Below are positions 33,028-41,742 of a DNA stretch of 64,000 bases, piece after piece. The first letter of the stretch is position 1. Each line of letters begins with the position of its first letter. Source of the DNA: an uncultured Bacteroides sp. (GTDB lineage Bacteria; Bacillota; Clostridia; Lachnospirales; Lachnospiraceae); assembly GCA_945913015.1 (NCBI GenBank), contig CAMECH010000009.1, positions 1-64,000 on the forward strand, given 5' to 3'. The notes beneath the pieces are model-generated. The model made no database searches, was not told where the DNA came from, and worked only from the letters and a program-made list of their open reading frames with translations. The translations under genes and the position numbers were made by a program.

Positions 33028-36000
33028 TTACATGAAATACTTCACGCCCGACTCAAAAATCTTCAAATCCTGCTCTCCGTAGATATTGATTGCAACACTC
33101 TCATCGCGTCTTTCAACATGTGCCATCTTACCGAGACAGCGGCCGTCAGGGCTTGTGATACCTTCAATTGCCATATAAGAGCCATTGACATTCCACTCGC
33201 CGTCCATTGAAATATTTCCTTCAGGGTCACAGTACTGCGTTGCCACCTGACCGTTAGCAAAGAGCTTGTCAATCCACTCCTTCGGTGCGACAAAACGTCC
33301 CTCTCCGTGTGAAGCCGGAGTTACATATACACCGCCAAGCTGGCTTTCCGCAAGCCAAGGTGATTTATTGGTAACAACCTTAGTATAAACCATCTTTGAA
33401 ATGTGACGGTTAATCGTATTAAATGTAAGAGTAGGTGAATCTGCATTCTGTCCTACAATTCTTCCCTCCGGAACAAGTCCGAGCTTAATAAGCGCCTGGA
33501 AACCGTTACAGATACCGAGTGCAAGTCCGTCTCTTTCGTCAAGAAGCTTATGTACAGCCTCCTTCATCTTCTCGTTACGGAATGCGGCAGCAAAAAACTT
33601 TGCTGAACCATCCGGTTCATCACCTGCTGAGAATCCACCCGGGAACATAATAATCTGTGCCTGGCTGATTGCCTTTGTAAATTCCTCAACAGAATCACGG
33701 ATACCCTGTGCATCAAGGTTCTTGAATACCTTTACAACCACGTCAGCACCGGCTCTCTCAAATGCCTTTGTACTGTCATACTCACAGTTTGTGCCCGGAA
33801 ATACCGGAATAAATACTGTCGGTCTTGCAACCTTGTGCTTGCAGATATGAACTGTATCTGCACTGTAAAGCTTTGTTTCAACAGCTTCCGGCTTTGATGC
33901 CGCCTTTGAAGGGAATACCTTCTCAAGCTTCTCTGTCCAAGCCTTAAGCGCTTCATCCATTGTAATTGTAACATCTCCGTATGTAAATGCTGATGAATCA
34001 TTTACCTCACCGACATAAATATACGGAACCTTAATATCATTAATTCTTTCTGCCGGTACTTCTGCCACAATACAGCCAAATCCCGGAGCAAATAAGTCTG
34101 CCGCATCAAGTTTTGCGTCAAATGTAACACCAAGCTTATTACCGAATGCCATTTTGCTGACAGCAGCCACAAGTCCTGCACGGTCAAGAACATATGCTGA
34201 AATTACCGTCTTATCCTGAATCATCGCATGAACTGCATTGTACAGTTCCTTAATCTGAGCGTAATCCGGAAGGTCATACTCATCAGATGCAATCTTAAAC
34301 AGTACAAGCCTGTTACCGGAAGCTTTAAGCTCAGGTGTAATTACATCGGCTTCCTTTGCAACATCAACTGCAAATGAAACAAGTGTCGGCGGAACATCTA
34401 TATCGTTAAATGTTCCTGACATTGAATCCTTTCCGCCGATTGACGGAAGTCCAAATCCAAGCTGTGCATCATAAGCACCAAGGAGTGCCGCAAACGGCTG
34501 GCTCCAGCGTGCCGGATCCTCTGTCATTCTTCTGAAATATTCCTGATATGTGAAACGAATCTTGTTAAAGTCACCGCCTGCCGCAACAATCTTTGCAACA
34601 GATTCAATAACCGCATAAATTGCGCCGTGATATGGGCTCCATGATGAAAGATATGGATCAAATCCGTAGCTCATCATTGTAACCGTATCACATTTACCCT
34701 TAAGTACAGGAAGCTTTGCAACCATTGTCTGTACTTCGGTAAGCTGATACTTACCGCCGTAAGGCATATATACCGAGCCTGCACCGATTGACGAGTCAAA
34801 GCGTTCAACAAGACCTTTCTGTGAACATACATTAAGGTCATTAAGAGTTGAAATCCATTTTGCCTTAACATCCGCTTTGATTGCACTGCCTTCTTCTGCC
34901 TTATAGCTTTCAGAATCAAGCACCTCATCGCCCTTCTTCTCAGGTATATCAACAAGTACTGTTGTCTCCTGATGAGCACCGTTAGTATCAAGAAATGCTC
35001 TTGAAATATTTACGATTTCCTTGCCTCTCCAGCTCAATACAAGTCTCGGGTCTTCTGTTACAACAGCCACCTCAACAGCCTCAAGGTTTTCTTCTGCCGC
35101 AAATTTCAGGAACTGCTCCACATCCTTAGGTGCAACAACCACAGCCATTCTCTCCTGTGACTCTGAGATTGCAAGTTCAGTTCCGTCAAGTCCTTCATAC
35201 TTCTTCGGAACCTTGTCAAGGTCAACCTTAAGACCATCTGCAAGCTCACCAATGGCAACAGACACACCGCCTGCTCCAAAGTCATTACATTTCTTAATAA
35301 GACAGCTTACCTCTTCTCTTCTGAAAAGGCGCTGGATTTTACGCTCCGTAGGAGCATTACCCTTCTGAACTTCAGCTCCGCAAGTCTCAATCGACTTCTC
35401 CGTGTGTACCTTTGAAGAACCCGTTGCACCGCCGCATCCATCGCGTCCTGTGCGTCCGCCGAGCAGTATAATGATATCTCCCGGGTCGGATGTTTCACGA
35501 ATAACGGCACGTCTTGGAGCGGCACCCATTACAGCACCGATTTCCATTCTCTTTGCAACATAATTCGGATGATAAATTTCTTTTACATAACCTGTAGCAA
35601 GACCAATCTGGTTGCCATATGAGCTGTAACCGTTAGCAGCTCCGAGAACCAGCTTCTTCTGCGGAAGCTTTCCGTGCATTGTCTCTGACATAGGCACGGT
35701 AGGGTCAGCAGCACCTGTAACACGCATTGCCTGATATACATAAGTACGTCCTGACAACGGGTCTCTGATTGCACCGCCAAGACATGTTGCCGCACCACCA
35801 AACGGCTCAATCTCTGTCGGATGGTTGTGAGTCTCATTCTTGAAATTAACAAGCCACTCTTCTGTCTTTCCGTCTACTTCTACAGGAACAACAATACTGC
35901 AGGCATTAATCTCATCTGACTCCTCCTGATCCTGCAATTTTCCCTCAGCCTTCAGCTTGCGCATAGCCATAAGTGCGAGATCCATAAGGCAGACAAACTT

Positions 36001-36810
36001 GTCCTTTCTTCCCTTAAAAATCTCAGCCCTGTCAGCAAGATATTTGTTATATGTAGCCTCAATAGGCTTTCTGTAATATCCGTCCTTGAAAGTAACATCA
36101 GTAAGCTCAGTTGAAAATGTTGTATGACGGCAATGGTCTGACCAGTATGTGTCAAGCACACGGATTTCAGTCATAGTAGGGTCACGATGTTCTTCATTGC
36201 TGAAGTAATTCTGAATATGAAGAAAATCCTTAAACGTCATTGCAAGGCCAAGCGAATCATACAGTTCCTTAAGCTTGTCCTCTGCCATATCCTTAAATCC
36301 GTCAAACACCTTTACATCGTCAGGTACAGCAAACTGTGCAATAAGAGTATCAGGAATTGCCTCGTCGGCCTTTCTTGAATCAACAGGGTTAATGCAAAGC
36401 TCCATAATCTGTGATTTCTGTTCCTCGCTAAGGCTTCCCGTAATCACATATGTTGTAGCTGTCCTTATTACCGGCTTTTCCTCTGCGTTAAAGAATCTCA
36501 CACACTGTTCTGCCGAATCTGCTCTCTGGTCAAACTGTCCCGGAAGATATTCTACAGAATATATAAAATCATCCGCATTTGACTCAAATTCAGTCTCATA
36601 TACATCATCTACAGGCGGCTCGGAAAATACAGTTGTCAATGCCTTTGCGTATGTCTCGTCAGATAAATTTTCAATATCATAACGGATTAACACTCTTACA
36701 CCGGTTACAGTACTGATGTTAAGATAGCTGCTGATTTCATCTGCAAGTTCCTTTGCCTTTACGGCATATGGTGCTTTCTTTTCAACATAAACTCTTCTTA
36801 CGCTACTCAT
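33028..36810 (-). CDS. purL: Phosphoribosylformylglycinamidine synthase (single chain)
   Basis: This 1260-residue enzyme converts FGAR to FGAM in purine synthesis with glutamine as nitrogen donor. The synthetase half (about 200-970) includes SDHCRHTTFS, NHPTEIEPFGGAATCLGGA (quoted piece ETHNHPTEIEPFGG), GGRTGRDGCGGATGSS and GGKDSMSG. The C-terminal glutaminase (about 1000-1260) has FPGTNCEYDS, FPGGFSAGDE, GICNGFQALIKLGL (nucleophile Cys) and PASHGEGRF. The length is that of the long, PurS-less form, slightly shorter than in E. coli (1295). The SD is TGGAGGTC. The other pur genes are absent here. Confidence 0.96.
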   Translation of the reverse strand: MSSVRRVYVEKKAPYAVKAKELADEISSYLNISTVTGVRVLIRYDIENLSDETYAKALTTVFSEPPVDDVYETEFESNADDFIYSVEYLPGQFDQRADSAEQCVRFFNAEEKPVIRTATTYVITGSLSEEQKSQIMELCINPVDSRKADEAIPDTLIAQFAVPDDVKVFDGFKDMAEDKLKELYDSLGLAMTFKDFLHIQNYFSNEEHRDPTMTEIRVLDTYWSDHCRHTTFSTELTDVTFKDGYYRKPIEATYNKYLADRAEIFKGRKDKFVCLMDLALMAMRKLKAEGKLQDQEESDEINACSIVVPVEVDGKTEEWLVNFKNETHNHPTEIEPFGGAATCLGGAIRDPLSGRTYVYQAMRVTGAADPTVPMSETMHGKLPQKKLVLGAANGYSSYGNQIGLATGYVKEIYHPNYVAKRMEIGAVMGAAPRRAVIRETSDPGDIIILLGGRTGRDGCGGATGSSKVHTEKSIETCGAEVQKGNAPTERKIQRLFRREEVSCLIKKCNDFGAGGVSVAIGELADGLKVDLDKVPKKYEGLDGTELAISESQERMAVVVAPKDVEQFLKFAAEENLEAVEVAVVTEDPRLVLSWRGKEIVNISRAFLDTNGAHQETTVLVDIPEKKGDEVLDSESYKAEEGSAIKADVKAKWISTLNDLNVCSQKGLVERFDSSIGAGSVYMPYGGKYQLTEVQTMVAKLPVLKGKCDTVTMMSYGFDPYLSSWSPYHGAIYAVIESVAKIVAAGGDFNKIRFTYQEYFRRMTEDPARWSQPFAALLGAYDAQLGFGLPSIGGKDSMSGTFNDIDVPPTLVSFAVDVAKEADVITPELKASGNRLVLFKIASDEYDLPDYAQIKELYNAVHAMIQDKTVISAYVLDRAGLVAAVSKMAFGNKLGVTFDAKLDAADLFAPGFGCIVAEVPAERINDIKVPYIYVGEVNDSSAFTYGDVTITMDEALKAWTEKLEKVFPSKAASKPEAVETKLYSADTVHICKHKVARPTVFIPVFPGTNCEYDSTKAFERAGADVVVKVFKNLDAQGIRDSVEEFTKAISQAQIIMFPGGFSAGDEPDGSAKFFAAAFRNEKMKEAVHKLLDERDGLALGICNGFQALIKLGLVPEGRIVGQNADSPTLTFNTINRHISKMVYTKVVTNKSPWLAESQLGGVYVTPASHGEGRFVAPKEWIDKLFANGQVATQYCDPEGNISMDGEWNVNGSYMAIEGITSPDGRCLGKMAHVERRDESVAINIYGEQDLKIFESGVKYFM

Positions 36811-36899
36811 GGTAGACCTCCATAGTTCTTTAATAAGCTATTATTGTATCATTATTACGGCTATTCCACAAGCCGAAAATACCTAATAAAACAAAGTAA

Positions 36900-37835
36900 T
36901 CATTCATGCATTCTTCTGATAATTTTGTAAACCACTGCATTTTCCATAACCATTGGTGCAGTGTGTGCAAAGAAAATAATTCCGTCCGTAGGAGAAAGAA
37001 TATCACTTATGACTTCACCCTCATACGGGTCTATCACCTGTGCAATCACATCACCGTGATAAACCGGATCACCCGGTTCCTTAAGTCGTCTGTAAAAGCC
37101 TGCCGTATCTGACTTGACCGGCATAAGCTCATGCTCCTCAATGACACTTGCAATATATCCGCTGTGATTATTATATTTTACGATTCCCATCCTCGTAAGG
37201 AATCGTAAGACAGCCGAAACTGCCTGCCTTGCAGACTTTTCATCCACATTGTCGGTCGCATTGGTATATATTGAAAATGCATTTGTTCCGTTCATCTGCC
37301 AGTTATAATTAAGTGTTACCGTGTCCATAGGCTTCGGCTTTCTTGTAACCACATACTGAAGTCCGAAAAGATTGGCAAGGCTTGGGCTTTGAAAGCCTGT
37401 CTCCATCATTCTTACATGTGGTATAAAATCCCCCGGCATATAAAATGATGCAAACTGTATTCCATAGCTGTACCCCCTGACATTGTCAAACAGAGCCTTC
37501 GCTATCTGTTTTGGTGCATCAGCATCAGTCTGCCCCGGAAAACACCTGTTAATATCAACATTGTCAATCGGCCAGAAGCGCTTCTCGACATTGACACCAT
37601 ACTGGTTGACAGTAGGAACAACCATTATTTCTTTATTGTGTGAAATTGCACCGTGCTCCTCAAGATTTTTCAGAGTTTTAATTAGCTGTGAGCATATATA
37701 TAACTGCTGTAATTCATTGCCACGCATGGCGCCTACAATGCATGCAGCCTTCTCACCATGTCCGAATGTATATCCTATGATATCATTACTTTCACGATAC
37801 AGACCTTCGACTGAAAATATTACCTCTCTACGCAT
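36900..37835 (-). CDS. AstE/AspA-like protein lacking zinc ligands (probable pseudoenzyme)
   Basis: This 311-residue protein has the fold of succinylglutamate desuccinylase/aspartoacylase (M14-related). Shared framework includes INRCFPGQTDADAPKQIA and the C-terminal barrel (SPTDGIIFFAHTAP). At the zinc site, family HGDE is GAMRGNELQQ (His to Arg), and the DIHSS His is missing in YGIQFASFYM. The TEMG catalytic Glu aligns with a non-acidic stretch (TNAFSIYTNATDN). It is therefore unlikely to be an active zinc hydrolase. It lies 20 bp downstream of its intact paralogue of equal length, which suggests a heteromeric partner or a binding role. Confidence 0.7.
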   Translation of the reverse strand: MRREVIFSVEGLYRESNDIIGYTFGHGEKAACIVGAMRGNELQQLYICSQLIKTLKNLEEHGAISHNKEIMVVPTVNQYGVNVEKRFWPIDNVDINRCFPGQTDADAPKQIAKALFDNVRGYSYGIQFASFYMPGDFIPHVRMMETGFQSPSLANLFGLQYVVTRKPKPMDTVTLNYNWQMNGTNAFSIYTNATDNVDEKSARQAVSAVLRFLTRMGIVKYNNHSGYIASVIEEHELMPVKSDTAGFYRRLKEPGDPVYHGDVIAQVIDPYEGEVISDILSPTDGIIFFAHTAPMVMENAVVYKIIRRMHE

Positions 37836-37854
37836 AATCTACTGCCCTTCCTGA

Positions 37855-38790
37855 TTACTTCACTGCATATACACGTGCCAGCAGCGTTCCCTTGTACACA
37901 ACAGGATTTTCCCTCAATGTAAAAATTATTCCGTCCGCAGGAGACTCTATTCTTTGCAGAACCTTGCCCTCAATAGGACTTATTATATCTCCGATGTGCT
38001 CACCGGATTTTATGTTGCCGAGTCTGTCACCTAACGCCGATATAAATATTCCCGCAGCTTCCGCATGCAGAAAATCCACCTGTCCTTCCGTCGACATAAT
38101 CGGTTCCTTAACCTGTGGTCTTTCATCCTGCCAGATTCCAAGCTCAATCATAATATTAAAAATGCCGTCAATCAACTGTCTGCAATATGCATAATTAATT
38201 CTTAAGCCGACTCCCATCTCCGTGACAAGCGTCGGCACGCCAAGCTTATTGAGACTGTATGCAAGCGTTGCTTCACGCACCGTTATCGATGAATACACCC
38301 ATACAAAATCAGCATTCATTATTCTTGCATAAGGAAGCAGTTTATCTGCACAGTCCTCATTGAGACGAACCTGCAAAGCTTCTTTAATATAAACATTGCT
38401 TGAATGTATATCAATGCACAAATCGCTTCCTATTATGTCATTGACAAGCTCCGCCGCAACATATTCTGCCATTGCTCCGTTATTGTCCCCCGGAAACACC
38501 CTGTTCATATCGAGGTCAAACATCGGAATTCCACGTGTTCCCATATCCATTCCGAGAGGATTGATACACGGATACACATCAACTATCCCCGTAAGGCGTT
38601 CAGGATGCTCATTGATCCTTCTTACCACCTCATACATAACGAACTGTCCGTCAAGTTCGTCGCCATGAATACCTGTAACGAGCGAAATTCTTGCCTCACG
38701 TCCGGTAGCATTATCCGGTTCAAAATGATTTTTTGATATATTGATTTTTTCTTTAACCGGCATTTTAACCGATACAACTTCACTAACCAT
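37855..38790 (-). CDS. AstE/AspA-family zinc hydrolase (M14-like)
   Basis: This 311-residue enzyme is a putative amidohydrolase or carboxypeptidase-like protein. Zinc ligands are visible: TGIHGDELDG (H48, E51) and CIDIHSSNVY (H137). The catalytic Glu is in LVTEMGVG. DLDMNRVFPGDNNGAMAEYVA is the substrate-Arg motif. The C-terminal barrel has SPIEGKVLQRI and SPADGIIFTLRENPVV. The start was moved eight codons inward to MVSEVVSV, with AGGA 6 nt upstream. Substrate unknown; the family includes N-acyl amino acid deacylases. It forms a tandem with the degenerate copy downstream. Confidence 0.82.
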   Translation of the reverse strand: MVSEVVSVKMPVKEKINISKNHFEPDNATGREARISLVTGIHGDELDGQFVMYEVVRRINEHPERLTGIVDVYPCINPLGMDMGTRGIPMFDLDMNRVFPGDNNGAMAEYVAAELVNDIIGSDLCIDIHSSNVYIKEALQVRLNEDCADKLLPYARIMNADFVWVYSSITVREATLAYSLNKLGVPTLVTEMGVGLRINYAYCRQLIDGIFNIMIELGIWQDERPQVKEPIMSTEGQVDFLHAEAAGIFISALGDRLGNIKSGEHIGDIISPIEGKVLQRIESPADGIIFTLRENPVVYKGTLLARVYAVK

Positions 38791-38853
38791 CTTTCGTCCT
38801 GCCTTAATCTGCATAGATATTTATATTTTATCATTCTTACATTATTAATGCAA

Positions 38854-41253
38854 TTAATTTTCCCAAAAGCGCCTTGCCAGTTCCCCTGCCTGAAAAAGAG
38901 CCGTTTCCTTATAATTATTCCATTCTCTCGGAAAAATGCTTCTGTATTCATTCTTCAGGAATCGTTCATCAAGCAGCGCAATTATGCCTCTGTCTTTTTC
39001 AGTCCTGATTACCCTGCCGGCAGCCTGCATGACTTTATTCATCCCCGGATACACATATGCATAGTCAAATCCGTTCTTGCCCGTTTCGTCAAAATATGTC
39101 TGCAGTATTTTCTGCTCCGTGCACACCATAGGAAGTCCCGCACCTACGATAATCGCACCGATGAGCTGCTCATTCTTAAGGTCGATTCCTTCCGAGAATA
39201 TTCCTCCCATCACGCAGAACCCTGTAACATGCTCCCCTTCTGCACCGTCTGCAAATCTTGCAAGGAATTCCTCTCTTTGCACCTCATTCATTGACATATC
39301 CTGACAGATTATATTCCGGGCGCACTCTTCATTCAGCTCTTTACTTTCAAGCATTTTGCAGATAACTTCGTAAACAGACTGCATAAAGCCGTATGACGGA
39401 AAAAACACCATATAATTTCCGGCTCTGGCGCCCGTAACCTCAAATATATATTTTGCGATTTTTTTATACTCTGCCTCATTACGCCTTGTATATCTGCTGC
39501 TGACATCACGTCCTATAAGTATCTCACGGTTATTGACATCAAACGATGAATGTGCATACACGGCAATCTCATCCGGATTACCGGTAAGCATTTCCTTAAA
39601 ATACTGTACGGGCAGAAGCGTTGCCGAGAAAAATATTGTCGATATTCCCTGCTCTGTACACATTTTCAGGTTATCTGACGGGTCCACGCAGAAAAGGCGC
39701 AGATAAAAATTACCATCCCTGTCATGTTCTGTATATATAACATATTTTTCAGTCAGCAAATCATGCATATTAAGAAAATGTCTGATTTTCAGAAAGAACT
39801 CCATTATCCTCTCAGCATGTTCAAACTTTTTGTTCCTGTCCATGAATTTCTGTATAAGTGAATACACTCTTTCAAGGTGCATGGAAAATCCCGACACGCC
39901 CGTAAGCACCTGATAGTCCTCGCACTCACGCTTAAATCCAAGCATATCCTTATTACATCTTTCGAGTGCCGCATAAAGCTTCTTGTCAATATCCTTAACC
40001 AGCTTTTTTACCGCAAGAAAGTCCTCTTTTACAAGCGTTGCGCTGTACATTGAGCGGCCTCTGTCAACGAGGTTGTGAGCCTCATCAACAAGGAATAAAA
40101 AGCTCCCTTTACTGCCGTCTGCAAAAAATCTTTTCAATCTCACATTCGGGTCAAATACATAATTATAGTCGCATATAATTCCGTCACACCACGTTGATAT
40201 GTCGAGTGACAGTTCAAACGGGCACACCTCATGTTTTTTTGCATACTCAAGCACAACATCCCTGCTGATTGCCGTTTCATGTGTAATCACATCATAGACA
40301 GCATCATTAACACGGTCAAAGTGCCCTTTTGCGTAAGGACATCCGTCAGGATTGCAGTCGCGTTCATCAAGAATACATATTTTGTCGCGTGCCGTAAGTG
40401 TAACCGTCCTGAAATGAAGTCCGTTGTTCCTTAAAATTCCATAAGTTTCTTCCGCTACTGTCCTTGTAATCGTCTTTGCCGTAAGGTAAAAAATTTTATC
40501 AGCAATCCCTTCCCCCACCGCCATGACAGCCGGATATATTGTTGATATAGTCTTGCCTGTTCCGGTAGGTGCCTGAATATACAGATTTTTGCCTGCCTGA
40601 CAGCTTCTGTATACACTCGCCGCAAGCTCCTTCTGCCCTTTTCTGTACTGAAATGGGAATTTAAGCCCCTTGATTGAATCTGTACGTATCATCTGCTGTT
40701 CAAATACGAAGTCCGTCCATTTTGAAAAACTGCCTATAAGCTCAACAAACCAGTCCCCAAGCTCTTCCATAAGAAATTCTTCATAGAAATATTTGATTTT
40801 TTCATCATCAATACTGCAGTATGTCATCCTGATCCTTATACGCTCAAGGCGTTCCCGAGTTCCGTATATATATGCATAGCACATGGCCTGCGCCTTATGG
40901 ACATACACAGGCTCTTCTATCCTGTTCACATTCCCCGTGACTGTTTTAATCTCATCAATGCATACATCCGGGTTATCTTCGCTTCCTTCTGTAATTATTC
41001 CGTCAGCCCGTCCTTCAAGCGTAATCGTATAAGAACATTCCTTTTCTACCAGCACATCTGCCTTGAGTGCAACCTCCGCCGCATATTCCGAGCCCATTCT
41101 TTTTTGTATTGCGCGGTGTATCCTTGCACCTTCCTGCATCCTTGCGACATCAGATGAAGAGCTGACACGGTTATCTATATCACCGCTGCTGTATATAAAT
41201 TCAACAAGATTTCTCACCGAAATCCTGATAGTCCGGTCCTTAATTATATACAT
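38854..41253 (-). CDS. PD-(D/E)XK nuclease fused to XPD/DinG-like DNA helicase
   Basis: This 799-residue protein has two enzyme parts. The N-terminal 190 residues contain a RecB/Cas4-type nuclease: GARIHRAIQ (H46), LEGRADGII (D84), CIDEIKTVTG (E101-x-K103) and QAMCYAY (Q122xxxY126). The helicase part has YIQAPTGTGKTIS (Walker A, near 229), a Cys cluster (KICILDERDCNPDGCPYA and HEVCPFELS) for an Fe-S domain, LVDEAHNLV (DEAH box) and AAGRVIRTEKDRGII (motif VI). It should unwind and cut DNA in repair or defence. The ORF track begins 42 codons earlier inside a hairpin array; GGGG in AATGGGGATTGGT is the SD for MYIIKDRT, the start chosen. Confidence 0.85.
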   Translation of the reverse strand: MYIIKDRTIRISVRNLVEFIYSSGDIDNRVSSSSDVARMQEGARIHRAIQKRMGSEYAAEVALKADVLVEKECSYTITLEGRADGIITEGSEDNPDVCIDEIKTVTGNVNRIEEPVYVHKAQAMCYAYIYGTRERLERIRIRMTYCSIDDEKIKYFYEEFLMEELGDWFVELIGSFSKWTDFVFEQQMIRTDSIKGLKFPFQYRKGQKELAASVYRSCQAGKNLYIQAPTGTGKTISTIYPAVMAVGEGIADKIFYLTAKTITRTVAEETYGILRNNGLHFRTVTLTARDKICILDERDCNPDGCPYAKGHFDRVNDAVYDVITHETAISRDVVLEYAKKHEVCPFELSLDISTWCDGIICDYNYVFDPNVRLKRFFADGSKGSFLFLVDEAHNLVDRGRSMYSATLVKEDFLAVKKLVKDIDKKLYAALERCNKDMLGFKRECEDYQVLTGVSGFSMHLERVYSLIQKFMDRNKKFEHAERIMEFFLKIRHFLNMHDLLTEKYVIYTEHDRDGNFYLRLFCVDPSDNLKMCTEQGISTIFFSATLLPVQYFKEMLTGNPDEIAVYAHSSFDVNNREILIGRDVSSRYTRRNEAEYKKIAKYIFEVTGARAGNYMVFFPSYGFMQSVYEVICKMLESKELNEECARNIICQDMSMNEVQREEFLARFADGAEGEHVTGFCVMGGIFSEGIDLKNEQLIGAIIVGAGLPMVCTEQKILQTYFDETGKNGFDYAYVYPGMNKVMQAAGRVIRTEKDRGIIALLDERFLKNEYRSIFPREWNNYKETALFQAGELARRFWEN

Positions 41254-41273
41254 ACCAATCCCCATTCCGCAGA
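41254..41273. repeat. 20-bp flanking repeat of the hairpin array, copy A (contains helicase SD)
   Basis: ACCAATCCCCATTCCGCAGA on the plus strand matches copy B at 41396-41415 at 18 of 20 positions. On the minus strand it supplies the SD of the nuclease-helicase gene. Confidence 0.75.
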
Positions 41274-41397
41274 CGCTTTGGCGTCGGAGGAATCGCGAGC
41301 CAAATATCAGATTTGGCTCTGCGATAATGGCTTGTTTGTGGCGCCTGCGGCACAAACAGCCGTGTGAAAAATATGCCATCGGGCATATTTTTCACAC
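41272..41397. repeat. Array of four consecutive hairpins
   Basis: Four inverted repeats follow one another almost without spacers: GACGC-TTTG-GCGTC (41272-41285); TCGC-GAGCCAAAT with ATTTGGCTC-T-GCGA (41293-41324); GGCT-t-GTTTGTG with CACAAAC-a-GCC (41329-41361); and the perfect GTGTGAAAAATATGCC-ATCG-GGCATATTTTTCACAC-type palindrome (41362-41397). The last is a repeat also found at 6344. The array lies in the leader of the nuclease-helicase gene and is bracketed by copies A and B of a 20-bp repeat. It may attenuate, process or block read-through, or be an inserted element. Confidence 0.75.
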
Positions 41398-41415
41398 TAA
41401 TCTCCATTCCGCAGA
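41396..41415. repeat. 20-bp flanking repeat of the hairpin array, copy B
   Basis: ACTAATCTCCATTCCGCAGA on the plus strand. On the minus strand it reads like an SD leader but is followed by the palindrome, not by a gene start. A third, diverged version (GCGGAATGGAAATTAGTGTG) precedes the next upstream gene at about 41720-41742. Confidence 0.7.
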
Positions 41416-41417
41416 TA

Positions 41418-41699
41418 CTAATATTCTTTCGGTTCCCACTCCCTTTTGGCAAACTGCTCATTAAGCCACTGTATTGCCGCAAGCCTGCCTTCCTCTGAAG
41501 CTTCAAACTCAGACGATATTTTGTCTTCGTCCGGCACATACGGATATGCATAAGGCCCTGCCCACGCACAGACATTCAGCTTAAAATCGGGCTTTTCGCC
41601 GGTGCGCCATATCCTGTAACGCATATTTTCAAACGCTCCCGTGTAAATCCCCTTATATGCAAAAAAATTGTACGGTAAAATATCCTTATCCTCTATCAT
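41418..41699 (-). CDS. Small hypothetical protein between nuclease genes
   Basis: This 93-residue protein is aromatic-rich. Pieces: DILPYNFFAYKGIYTGAFENM, in part, then RYRIWRTGEKPDFKLNVCAW, and a C-terminal helix EEGRLAAIQWLNEQFAKREW. No catalytic motif or membrane segment. I recall similar small proteins in Lachnospiraceae, without function. The track start is MIISM; either Met is possible. I used the second, noting that AAAAGGG lies close to the first. Between the PD-ExQ protein gene and the nuclease-helicase gene, same strand, with a leader nearly the same as that of the helicase. Confidence 0.62.
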   Translation of the reverse strand: MIEDKDILPYNFFAYKGIYTGAFENMRYRIWRTGEKPDFKLNVCAWAGPYAYPYVPDEDKISSEFEASEEGRLAAIQWLNEQFAKREWEPKEY

Positions 41700-41742
41700 G
41701 CTGATTATCATCCCTTTTCACACTAATTTCCATTCCGCAACG

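Noticed and set aside
36811-36899. Possible purine riboswitch or terminator between purL and the AstE-like gene
   Set aside because: The interval is short, holds one small hairpin without a U-run, and has no purine aptamer core.
38848-39294. Plus-strand ORF of 148 residues at the helicase 3' end
   Set aside because: It is antisense to conserved helicase motif VI coding sequence, with no start signal.
41254-41379. N-terminal 42-residue extension of the nuclease-helicase (MAYFSHGCLCRRR)
   Set aside because: The extension is encoded by the hairpin array and is low-complexity; the SD and domain start support MYIIKDRT.
41254-41415. CRISPR array
   Set aside because: The four hairpins differ in sequence and there are no regular direct repeats with spacers, nor any cas genes.
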